Below the pieces are notes generated by a model. That model made no database searches, was not told the DNA's origin, and saw nothing but the letters and a program-made list of their open reading frames with translations. Made by a program: the position numbers and the translations under genes. This document shows, in pieces, positions 13,701-24,400 of a stretch of 64,000 nucleotides of DNA. How positions within the stretch are numbered: position 1 is the first letter of the stretch; each line of letters opens with the position of its first letter. Where the stretch lies: positions 39,706,929 to 39,770,928 of the forward strand of contig OU342635.1 in NCBI GenBank assembly GCA_910589415.1, given 5' to 3'. The stretch is from Malachius bipustulatus (lineage: Eukaryota > Arthropoda > Insecta > Coleoptera > Melyridae).

Positions 13701-16700
13701 AATTTTTGTGGAAGTAAGATATCCACAAGGAGTGGTCTGGTATTGCACTTGAGCAAAATCGATCGAGCCGTTTCAAAATGGCGGCCATTTTAATTTTTGG
13801 AAAAAGGACTATTTTTTGAACCCCTGTATAAGCTAGATAAAAAAAGAGTTTTATATCAAATTCACAATATTGGAAGTAAATGACTTGAAATTTAATTTCA
13901 TGCAATAAAATTTGCATTTTTTCTATTAATAAGCCAGTGGCGTGGGTAGGAAAAGGGTAAAAATGGCTAAATTTCTCCAACAATTTATGAGCACATTTTT
14001 GAAGTAATTAAACTGAAATTTTTACAGTAGACAACTATACTAATAGACTTAAACCCTTGAGAATTTCAAAAAGTAAATAAGAAAAATGGCGGAGATATTC
14101 GATTTTTTTTTACATGATGTTTTTTATAAATTAATTTCTCTAAATTTTTAAAAACGCTCCTGTAGCTTCATCTTTCAAGATTAATGAACGAAATTTTTTA
14201 CTCTTATCAACCTTAGGGCTGACGTTTGATTTTCGTAAAAAACATTTTCCTAGAGTTGTGTTACTTCTACAGGATGTCCCTCCGAATTTCAGAAAAAAAA
14301 CCGTCCGTGAGGCACGGTTTCTGGTCGAAGTTTTCAATCTAGAGCGCTGAAATTTTTTTGGTAGTAAGATACCCTCAAGTAGTCGTCTGGTACTGTATTT
14401 GAGTAAAATAGGTAAAGACATTCCAAAATGGCGGCCTTTTCAATTTTTGGAAAATGGCTAGATTTTGAACCCCTAAATAGGCAAGATCAAAAACTTTTAA
14501 ACAAAATTAACAAGATTGGAATAAACTTATTTGAAATTTGAGCTAATGCAGTACAATTTGCATCATTTCTATTAATAAGCCAGAGGCGTGGGTAGGAAAA
14601 GGGTAAAAATGTCTACATTTCTATAAACATTCATGAGCTTATTTTTGAAGGAATAGAACGGAAATTTTGATAGTAGACAACTATACTAATAGCATATTTA
14701 ACCTTCAAAAATTTCAAGAAGCAAATATAAAAATGGCGGAGATATATTCGAATATTTTTAAATGATGTTTATTCCTCTAAAATTTCAAACTTTCGGTTTT
14801 AAAAACTCTCCTTTCAGTTTTTTCCGAATTTATTAAAGGTAGTGTAAAAAATAGTATTTTTCAAGTAAAGTTAGCCAGTGGCGGGCATAGGAAAAGGGAC
14901 AAAATTGTAAAATTTTGCCAATTTTTTTGATTTTTAAATTTAAAAATCCATTCTAAGGCACGTGTTGAAACGAAATGAAATGAAATTATCACAGAAAATT
15001 TTTCACATTAAAGCACTACGCTAACATGACATGACTATGGAAAATTTCAAAAAGCCAATAATTTAAAAAGCGGTGAAAATATTCATAATTGAATCGCATA
15101 AAAATACACTATTTCTGCGATTGATGCGCAAGAAGGTTTTTTTCAATTTACTATAAGTATTATGTTTTCTTCCACAGGTGGGTGCTTATTGTTATGCGGA
15201 GCTGGGCACGATGATCAGAAAAAGCGGTGCGGATTACGCTTACATAATGGAAACCTTCGGCCCTTTTCTTGCTTTTGTGAGATTATGGATAGAGTGTATG
15301 ATCGTGCGACCCTGTTCTCAGGCGATTGTCGCTCTCACTTTCAGTGTGTACGTCATGAAGCCTTTTTTCCCCGAATGCGACCCACCAGGAGACGCCTCAA
15401 GGATGCTCGCTATATGTTGTATATGTAAGTAGTGAAAAAATCTTCCATGAACTATAAATAAAGCTTCTCTTAGGTCAGTATCCATTCCAGTAGGTACTTT
15501 AATCCACTCCGCCTTGAATGTATGATACTTAAACATGAAGCAGCCTAATTGTTAAATGGAGTAATTGTCCTGCTTTTATAGTATCATTGCTGGGGAATTC
15601 AACTTTGTCAGCCAATGTATGATCACATTATGTTATCGTCTGTCTTTTCAGACAGTCAATTATCTTGAGGATGCTTCATCGTGAGAACGAATTCCTGTGA
15701 TGGAGTTGTTTTTGAAAACAACTAGGTATCGTCTGATTTTAGATGATTTCCCTTGAGGGTTGAACATTTCGAAACAGAAAGATAAGGATAAAAAATGTTG
15801 TCTTATCGATTCTCTTTTCCTAATTAGGAATTGGAAATACAATTCATCCAGAAAATCTTGTTAGGTAGGATAAATTTCAGGGGGATTTGCTGGAGATTAT
15901 GGACTTTGTGTAATGAAATGTGATGCCTGCAGATAATAGATACCTAATCCTGTTGTATTAGTTTCTTGGTTCTTTTAAACAAAATTAATCTATTCTTATC
16001 CTTAATTTACTTTCACGTTTTCTTATATAATTATGTGATCTAATTTTTTAGGTGTCCTTACTTTTATTAATTGTTACGATGTCAAATGGGCGACGAGAGT
16101 ACAAGATGTGTTCACTTATGCAAAACTTCTGGCTTTATTTATTATTATCGCTGCTGGAGGATATCAGCTATGCACAGGTATGTACGTTAAAATTGATTCA
16201 TTACATTTGCATAGTTTTTCGTGTATAAAAATAATCGAAACTTTGATGGGTGCTAGAGAAGACCTAGATGGGTGCTAGATAGTCATATTGGAAACGACTA
16301 AATCCTTCTTCTCTAATAAGAGGGTTGTTGAAAAGCTGAATTAAAATTAAAATGAACTAAAATTATTAATAAAATCAACCCCTCTGACCCCTCTGAAAGT
16401 CCCTCTAAAAAACCTAAAAAAATGTATGCTTGGATTAAATATGTATTCAGACTTTTCACCATAAAAATTAGCTGAAAATATAAATGAGACTGTATTATCA
16501 AGCAAACTTTGGGTAATTAATTACCCTGCAGTCATACATAATTACCCTCGATTCGAAAAAACTCTTATACCGTCCTATAAATCATTCCAGACTTTCAGTT
16601 TCTAAATTGCTCGTACAATTATTAAGATTTATGAGTTTGAAAAGAGAAAGATAATTAAGCAGTAAAAGGAAGGTACGAATACCTCTCTGGTTCGTCATTT

Positions 16701-19700
16701 TTGAAGCTCAGCAGTCTTTTAGTTACATGACGATTTACCTCAAATTACTTCCTTTCCTTTTTTTTTTGGAAATTAATAATTTTTTGCCTTTTTTAGACCA
16801 ATATCCTAAAACTACTCAATATATTCCATATTTTTGAACGGTGTATTTATCTGGACTACTTTTACATTTTAAAGCCAACTGGAGCCGGTTTATTTCGCAC
16901 CTGGGCATAGGTATATTGGAATGGTAATCCAGATAATCCGAACTCAAAAGCAAAGCCATTCCTCACACCGAGTCGTCATTCTTTATATTATTACGGATTT
17001 CAATAATAAAAGGCACATATATATATATAAGAGACTCGGACTAACCTGATTTCTTTTCTTTCATTACAACATACTTCACTAAAGGAGCGTCTACATCAAG
17101 AAAATCTTCCGTTCGTTCGTAATCAATGCAGCATAATGTAGACATTCCTTTCGTGAACAATGCATGGCCATTATTGTTCAACCCCCGCCAGTTATGGTAG
17201 GGTAACTGGGGTAAGCTCTTTGAAGGGTAGTTTCACCACAGACATCTGCACTTATTCCAGGGCACACCAAGCACTTTACATTTATGAACTCCGAGACGGC
17301 TGTTACGTCACTGGCTTTGTCCTTCTATCAAGGCCTCTTCGCCTACAATGGCTGGTGAGAAAGATCGGGAATTTATGGAACGAACCGATGAACTAAAAAG
17401 CGATGAGTGCGGAAACTTCGTCACGAGGACTTTGGCAATTTTGTGCTTTCAAAGATCACTAATTAGAGATTGTTCCCTTTAAAGGGAATTTTACTTCGGT
17501 AGCTTTTGTTCATCGATTCGCGGTAATTATTTTGGGGTAGAATATTGAAGTTCTAGATTTGATCATTTTACATTGTTCGATGGAAAAATGAACAACAGAA
17601 ATTAAATTGGGTGAAATTATTGAGAGATGATATAATCAGCAATTATCTTTTCTATTTGATCGACTATATGCCAAGTAAAATATTCACAAGTGGTGGCGGC
17701 AGCGTATTTCCGTGACCAAGACTCCACAGCCTTAAATCTCTGTCGAGTTCTATTTTTTAGCAATTTTTGGTCATTTGGGCATTCTTTTGAACAAAAATAC
17801 TCCTATAACAGGCTCAACAATAAAACTAGATTATTTTATAAACAAATATAATGCTTTAGGGCCACTTTTGGAGGAAGTTTTTTTGAGCAAAACTGAACTT
17901 ATCATTAATTGATTCCAGAAAACAAAAATGATCAAATCTGTAACTTAAAACTTAGAAAGAGAAGAAACGACATTTTTTACAAATGAGCATAAAAAATCTT
18001 TTTCAGGAATTACTTAAATTTTATAATAGAAGAGCTCAAGGATCCAGTCAGGTAAATTAGTTTACCATATCCTCAATACGAATGAAATTATAATTTAATT
18101 AATTTTTTTCCTAGGAACCTACCACTGGCGATTGCAATTTCGTGCACTTTAGTGACAGTCGTATACTTTCTAACGAACGTGGCCTTTTGCACGACCCTCT
18201 CTCCGGCGGAAATCCTGGGATCGGAAGCTGTGGCTGTTTCATTTGCCAACCGTCTCTTCGGGCCGTTCGCCTGGACTATACCGGTCTTTGTCGCTTTGTC
18301 CACTTTCGGGGCCGTCAATGGGATCCTGCTCACCTCTTCCCGACTCTTCTATGCTGGAGCTTGCGAGGGTCAGATGCCTGAGCTGCTCACCATGATTCAA
18401 GTCAAGAGAGAGACGCCGGCGCCTAGCGTTCTCGTTATGGTGAGTATGATTAAGTCTTCTTAGAAGAATCTTTTCGTCGTATTTCTGCACAGAAATGACC
18501 AGATGCAACAAATAATATTAGAAATCCTTTTTGGGTGTCTAAATGAAAAACAGAGCAAATATACAATAATTAATTATCTCCAAAACTAAAGGCCGGTTCT
18601 CACTTGTACAACACCCGACGACATGGCACGTCGTAAAGTTTGCCAATTCATTGTGGAGAGACAGTTATTTTCAGAATTACCACTATAAAGGAGTCCGTCC
18701 GTCAGCAGCAATTCCACTCCAAACCATGATGGAGCAGCGTCGGAATGGTACCATTGCGTCGGCGTCTCCAAACACGAATTTGGCCATCTTTGTGCCAAAG
18801 TTTGAATCTTGATTTATCGGTAAATAAAAATTCGTGGCTGAGACGAATTTTTCGCGCTGCTCTTCGAAAATTGAGATTCGACTTCCGTGGTGTCCGCCCA
18901 ACGGTCATGGCCAAATTTCCCTTCCCGTGGCGTTTCGGTGCCGGATGGACACAGCATTGGAATTTTAATTATCTTCTCTTCGGGTGGTACATCTTCGCCG
19001 CCCTTTCCCTGCTCGCCTAGTAAAAAGATCGGTCTCTCTTCATTTCGAAACTTTCTGGTGAATTACGGAACGTGCTCTTCCCAGTTGTCCTGCCACTTCT
19101 GCGATCCACCTTCCATTATTAATCAGAGCAACGGTACGTACTGCTTCATTTTGCTTCATTTCATGGGTTGCAAATAAACGTTTCAACCGTATGTTGGAGA
19201 CGTTCTGTGTAAATTTTGGTAGTTTTATTGGTGTGTAAAATAGTTGATCTACCATGCGACAATAAATAAAATTCTGAAAGTTAAGAGGGTTTGAAATGTG
19301 CTCTGAAAATCTTAAATTATTGACCTTTCAGTTATAAGACAATAGTTTCTTGGGTCTTCAACAGTGTTGAATCATTCTAGACCATCGCAGGCGTAAGCAA
19401 TCCTGTTTTCATGCAAAAACTTATTCTTTACTTTTTCTTACAGGATGAGGTAAAAAGAGGTCACAGAGGATCTAATAGGGGGAGTGGGGTACTAGGGCTC
19501 AAGGAATGGAGTCAACGGGTACCGCAGGATCTGATGAACCCGAATGAGCAACTTTAAATTTTTTATAAATAACATCTAATGATCAAAAAAGAAGTGATAA
19601 TGACAACCTCCTACCAGATGAAGAGGTTGCAAACGCTTTGGATTCAATTCACAATTAGATGACCTCTTTTTTGATGATAAAAATCATTTTGCCTCAAGCT

Positions 19701-21403
19701 TGAGTCATCCTTGAAAATCTTATGGCAACTTTTGCGGGTGTTTGAACAAAGAACTGTCTTCACAATGAATGACGATATCGGCAAATATTTAGTCCCGAGA
19801 GTCTGCAGAGAGGCTGTTGAAGGGTGATTGAAATTTTGATGGTTACAATATGTATACAATTGAAAATTATGAAAATTGAAAGTCACGTCACCTCGTAATG
19901 CAGACATACATAAATCTGGGTATTGAAGAACATCGAGAATACCCTTTCCGCTTGATTGGTGTGAAATTTTGAAAAAATATATTGACTGGTTTGTTGGCGA
20001 GGGAACTTCAAAAGTGTTCCATTAATTTTAGGCAGTAGTATACTCGTGTTTATGAAATTTTGTTTCTGGGAATATTTTTTGAGTCAAATGGAAAATTTGA
20101 ATCAACTCTGGCCTAAAAAGGGATCATTTTTAAAATCTATAAAAATCTTCTAATGAAATCTGTCTCTTCACAGGTTTCATTTCTCCTTCCATTTAAACTA
20201 CCCTTGAAAGAACTTTAGGAAGAATTTCATTGGAAGTGTGGGATTAAATTTCGATAGAAAATTTATTGATTGTGATACATTTTTTGTTGCATAAAAAATG
20301 CTCAAAAAATTTCAACAAGCCAATTAATTATTTTTAGAACTTTTCCTTTCTAGCTACTTTTACAAATAATCCCTAATCGAAACAAAAAAGAATAGCTTTA
20401 AACCTTTTCAAGGAAAGTCCCTATACTTTCAGTAGACGTAAATGGAGTTTCATAATTGGCTTCAAGAAGATTTATCGTTGAACGGATCTGCGAATCGGAG
20501 ACAGTTATATCTCAATTTTGTGCTCAATTCAATATACGTTTGTATCCCAAAAAGGGGAAGTTTTCGTATGAGTAAAATTGAATTTAGTACATATATTTAA
20601 AATCTATTTTCCATTCCGGATTTGCGCATTATTAGGACTCAGACAGCCCTATCTCCTTCCTAACTACATTTAACTTTATATTTGACTTAATTTCTTTTAT
20701 TATTAAATCAAGTTCTAACATAAAACAAAAAATAATTAAATTCCTTCTTTCCAAGGTCAGATCAATAGTAGGTACTCTCTGATTTTCATCTTCTCAGCAG
20801 TCTACATCTTTATAATTAATAAACTTCGCTCTTATTATGTTCCCGTTATACTCGTATTTGATTAACTTTTAAATATTTTGCTGACCAGAATTAGCACGCA
20901 CCAAATTAATTTGAATTTATTTATTTCAGGCTCTTCTTTCAATGCTGTATTTGACTGCGTCGAATATTTATGACCTTATAAATTATGTTGGATTCGCCAC
21001 TTGGGTGAGTATAAAAATATAACGAACCCAATTTTACTTACTAGAGCCCAAAAATTGGCATTTTTAACATTATTTAAATCGACAGCTGAGCATAGGAGTA
21101 TCAGTTCTATGCATTCCCTGGCTTCGTTGGAAATGTCCCGACATGGAGCGTCCCATAAAAGTCAACCTGATCTGGCCGATTCTCTACATCCTAGCCACCC
21201 TCTTCATCACGGTAGTACCAATGGTGGCCAAACCTAAAGACACCGGAATCGGTGTGGCGATGATCCTCACCTCAATTCCAGTTTATTACGTCTTCGTCAA
21301 ATGGAAGAACAAACCGAAACAGTTCACTGACATGCTGGACGGTCTTACATTATTCAGTCAAAAGTTGTTCATAGTTGTCGGAAAGCCAAAGAAGGAGCTG
21401 TGA
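1757..21403 (+). CDS. SLC7 (LAT / y+LAT-type) amino-acid transporter, light chain of a heteromeric transporter
   Basis: Eight GT-AG exons: 1757-1978, 15178-15424, 16052-16177, 17261-17354, 18007-18051, 18115-18439, 20930-21004, 21086-21403. They join in frame (phases 0,1,1,2,2,0,0) to 483 codons plus stop, the usual length for this 12-TM plasma-membrane family. Seen: the APC-family unwound-helix motif GSGIF at residues 42-46, CYAELGT and KSGADYAY after the first junction, [66 protein letters not shown] and ERPIKVNL. Cys141 in KPFFPEC matches the position that disulphide-bonds the 4F2hc/CD98 heavy chain in mammalian LATs, so a heavy-chain partner is inferred. The sequence is closest to the insect minidiscs/JhI-21/CG1607 group; which orthologue cannot be told from here. 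ATG at 1757 was chosen because the frame upstream of it has no other ATG. Intron 1 is 13.2 kb. A possible AATAAA lies at 22118-22123, but the true 3' end is unknown. Confidence 0.95.
4126..5090. mobile_element. Foldback element with CAGGGTGTCCGG end, ~965 bp
   Basis: The sequence from 4126 inward reappears as its reverse complement ending near 5090. Matching pieces include GGTAAGTACCTCCTAATCTC, the GGTCAAAAAAAACCTAGTC stretch and TTTGAACCGACCTGTA, with a centre near 4608. TA precedes the left end. The right terminus has diverged (CTAGGTAGTCCGG read inward). No coding capacity. It lies in intron 1 of the transporter and belongs to the CAGGGTG/TA group found elsewhere in the window. Confidence 0.85.
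7443..7465. repeat. Homopolymer run of 23 C
   Basis: An uninterrupted C run in otherwise AT-rich DNA. Length in the assembly should be treated as uncertain. A shorter C run occurs near 25318-25330. Confidence 0.9.
7490..7640. repeat. Copy of a dispersed repeat (ATATCTCGGGAACCGTAT)
   Basis: The block with ATATCTCGGGAACCGTAT, ATCATTGATAT, TTAGCTAC and GCTAGCCATTTTTT has relatives at about 48340-48425 (same strand) and 52740-52995 (opposite strand, GGTTCCTGAGATAT and TTAGCTAGC). It is a dispersed non-coding family of unknown class. Confidence 0.6.
7676..9300. mobile_element. Large foldback element, ~1.6 kb, with repeated modules in its arms
   Basis: The left arm from AAATTGAGTAGAAGGTAGG (7681) is reversed in the right arm ending CTACTAAATTGACAT (9300). 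Within each arm, short modules recur: CACCTGTCACTCCTTTGT, GTTCGGAAACACAATGGAC, GAGGCACGTATCGACAAG and TTTGTTATCGGGGGT. The left arm has at least two cycles (about 7760-8080 and 8080-8400) mirrored in 8600-9240. The centre (about 8440-8520) is AT-rich. No transposase is encoded, so it is probably non-autonomous. Confidence 0.85.
9735..11300 (+). pseudogene. Decayed mariner-like (IS630/Tc3-type) transposase, interrupted by a nested element
   Basis: Before the insertion, the frames give an HTH region resembling [20 protein letters not shown] (about 9960-10025). After it come a segment around 10740-10830 ([18 protein letters not shown]) and a DDE-domain piece at about 10940-11190 with [48 protein letters not shown] residues and then KDYVYK. 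Order and motifs match insect mariner-like transposases. Frameshifts and stops are frequent and residues expected between the catalytic aspartates are missing. It is a fossil broken by the element at 10041-10721. Confidence 0.75.
10041..10721. mobile_element. Nested MITE, 681 bp, CAGGGTGTCCCG termini with TA flanks
   Basis: The left end CAGGGTGTCCCGTATCGTTA (10041) and right end CGATACGGGACACCCTG (to 10721) are inverted repeats about 120 bp long. TA lies directly outside each end (10039-10040 and 10722-10723), the Tc1/mariner target-site pattern. It sits between the HTH and DDE parts of the transposase relic, so it is the younger insertion. Confidence 0.92.
12320..12725. repeat. Degenerate minisatellite built on ACCTTG / GAGCTGACC
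   Basis: Diverged tandem units carry, in order, GACCTTG, an A-rich stretch, GAGCTGACC or a variant, and CTTGTCAAA followed by a G/C-rich triplet. The spacing is roughly 55-60 bp over about seven units. No conserved protein is seen; frames break between units. Confidence 0.65.
13413..13475. repeat. TA/TATATTTA microsatellite
   Basis: A run of TA dinucleotides grades into TATATT-type repeats. Confidence 0.9.
13480..15090. repeat. Tandem repeat with ~650-bp period, two full copies and a partial third
   Basis: TTTTAAAAACGCTCCTGT, GATTAGTGAACGAAATTTT, the ACAGGGTGTCCCT arm and AATAAGCCAGTGGCGTGGG recur in the same order and orientation 646-650 bp later (for example 13621 and 14270, 13933 and 14579). 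A truncated third copy begins near 14790, with GCCAGTGGCGGGCATAGG near 14873. Each copy also has AAAATGGCGGCC and AAAATGGCGGAGATAT. Non-coding. Confidence 0.8.
18590..19250 (-). pseudogene. Tc1-like transposase relic in transporter intron 6
   Basis: Read on the minus strand from about 19250, the frames give an N-terminal HTH segment ([30 protein letters not shown]). This is followed by [39 protein letters not shown] and [16 protein letters not shown], the order of Tc1 transposases. Several frameshifts separate the pieces and the C-terminal third is missing near 18590. The catalytic DE(S)RF-type motif reads DKSRF, so one acidic residue is changed. Confidence 0.85.
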
Positions 21404-24400
21404 AGAATAGATTTAGGGGTACTAGCACGAGGATTTTAAGGGTTGAGATTGGCGGCAAGATGAGAATGGGGTAGGTTGTGAGTGTGAATAAGAAACGGCT
21501 CGCTTTGTTTTTGTAAATGAGAAACAGGGGATGGTTTACTTTGATATAATAATTGTGGTGTTGAATTATTATAATAATCGAATTGATTTGATTTTGATTG
21601 AGATTTGTCTGATAGATTTGGGTTAGTAATAGAAATATTGGGTGTTAAAATATCTTCTGGTATAAGAAATTACTTAAGTAAAGTGCTAAATGTTTGAAAA
21701 ATATCAATCTTATCTCATTCATTAAAATGGGAAGCATCTGCCAGGGGATGATTTATAAAACTTATAGCTGTATATTATTAAAAATGAAACCAAAGATTTG
21801 ATTTCAATGCCTATTATTATTAAAAAATGATTATAAAGGGTGATAAGGTTAGATGAAATGGTTTTAGAATTTTGATAAAATATTTAATACACCTACAGTA
21901 TACTTACTAGAAATGGGGCATAAACTTCTAGTGGGTTTTAGGAACTTTTCAGAATAGTACGTAAACAAACGATTCATTCCGAACTTCAAAGGTTTCTGCT
22001 AATCAATATTATTGAAATTTATAATATCTCCATTTATTCAAATGAAACCTAAATTCGTCCTAAAATTGCGTGAGAGATAAGCATCGATCACCAATTTTTA
22101 TAGATTCTAAGTAAGTAAATAAATTTTAGCAGCCTTAATGGTTGACTACCACATAATGAGTCCAGGAGATATGGCACCAACATGATGGGGTCTTACCACA
22201 TTATTGGATAATATTTTGCTAGACAAATATGTTCCAAGTTACTTGATACCTCCCACCCCTATCCCTTGCTATGAGTACGAATTACAAAGGGTTCTGATTT
22301 CTTTAATTATTATTGGACCTTCGCGGGACCTTATAAATAGGTGTGTACATGTTGCTACACTTAAAATACTAACCCAAGAGCTTTTTCTTAGAATTATTGC
22401 TTGATTTTGTGATCATTTTCATAGAACATACTGGAGAGTTTATGCCCCATTCTTCTTTTTTGAAGAGTCTGTGTAGACCAAAATTTATAAAATGTATTGT
22501 ATACGTAGTTTTATAATGACGCAACATGAAAAAAAATCAACATTAAGAGACGTGTATCTCTTTTCTATTTTATACAGGGTGTCGCTGAAAGGTACCCACC
22601 AACGCTCTACCACAGATTCCCGAGTAAAAAATATGACATGTAACCGAAATTATTTATGTCAAAAAGACGCCCTTTTCAAGATACAGTCCTTGAAAGGGGG
22701 TCAACTAAATAACACGTTTTCCAGAATAAGTCAACAATGGATTAGCTGAGAAAGTTCAAAATTGCATCGCTTACCACTGTTGTTAAAACTAATCAACTTT
22801 TTTTTATTCGCACGCCACTGATTGATTCTATATTTTTTATCCAAAGGCTAAAGTATTACTCAACTTTTTGTCCTTTTAGAAAAATGTATTTTCTTCCATC
22901 GTTTTTCTGCAATTATTTTTTCATGATGAACCTACGCACTAACACTAGGTAGGTACTGTAGACGGATTATGTGAAAATCTCTTTTTTTTATTTAAATAAT
23001 AATTTTAACAACGACGCTCCACCACGGATTCCTGGGTTAAAAATATGCAGATTTAATCAAAATTATTTTTGTCTAAAATTGCCCCTTTTTTAAGGTATAT
23101 CCCTTTAAAGAGGGTCGACTGAGAGAGGGTTTGTGGAATAAAAATTGTTATTTTAATTAAAATGAAATTTTACACAAATACGTTTTCGTGTTCATCATTA
23201 ATAATTATTAATTATGAGAAAATCATCAAGATCCGATAATTTTATATAGTGAAAAAAGTTTAATAATACTTAAGTATTCAGATAAATAAATACAAAATCA
23301 ATTAGTGGCGCGCGGATAAAAAAAGTTCTAAGGGAAAAGGTGAGACGTGACATCAAAAACAGGAACACTCTGTATGTCAATGTTTGTGAAACTAAGCCAG
23401 TTTAGTGGTTTTAACAATAGTTAGTAGTAGGCGTTGAAATTTTTAGGTGTCTCAGTTAATCCATTTTTAACTTATTCTGGAAAACGTGTTTTTGATTGAC
23501 CTCCTTTTAAGGGCTGTATCTTCAAAATGGATTTCGGTTTAATCGTCATATTTTTTACTCGGAAATCTGTGGTAGAGGAGAGCGTAGGTGGTACTTTTTA
23601 GCGACACCATGTAGATTATTAGATTACTGATTATTGAAAAAATTGATAATTCTTATCGATGTTTCACCTAACAAAAAATTATTGCAAGAACTGCTGTATT
23701 TTAAATAAATTGTTTTAAGAAGTATTTCTGTTCCAATAATAATTTTTGTTTAAGATTGATGTAAAAAATAATGTGTGTATGAGTGTGAATTTTAGTTTAG
23801 TCTTAAACTTTTACTAATGATATTTGTTTACGAGTACCTACGACATTCCAAAAAGTGAGTACTTGTCTATATTTTGCTCAATTATTTTAGTGTAACATTT
23901 AATTATCTTATCCACATTTAATTTTTATGGCTAATGGGGAAAAATACTTGCTTTTTATGCTTTCCTCATATTGTGCATATTAGATCTATAAGCTTATCAA
24001 ACATTCCTACATTCGTTCCTTACTTAATCATACCGAAATAAATATTTCTAGACTAGGATTATAAAATTAATATGTTGTAGCTTATGAAAAGGCTACTTGT
24101 TACAGTATTATTTTATTATTAGGACTCTTCGATCAAATTCTCAAAAATTATATTAAAATGAAACAAAATTCATGTAACAAAATGTGTTCATAATGGATCA
24201 CTCCTTTTAACAACAAATCATTTTAAATAAAAAACCACCATTTTGAAGATTTACCAAAAATTTTAATAGAAACTACACTTTTTGTAACTTTTTGTACTGT
24301 AATTTTTACATAAGTATTTGTATTTCGTAATAATAATAATTGATTTTAAAATTGTTATTATTGTTAGAAGCGAGCGTGAATTATTTACATGAAAAATTGT

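Noticed and set aside
18239..18511. Minus-strand 90-codon open frame over transporter exon 6
   Set aside because: Antisense of a verified coding exon.
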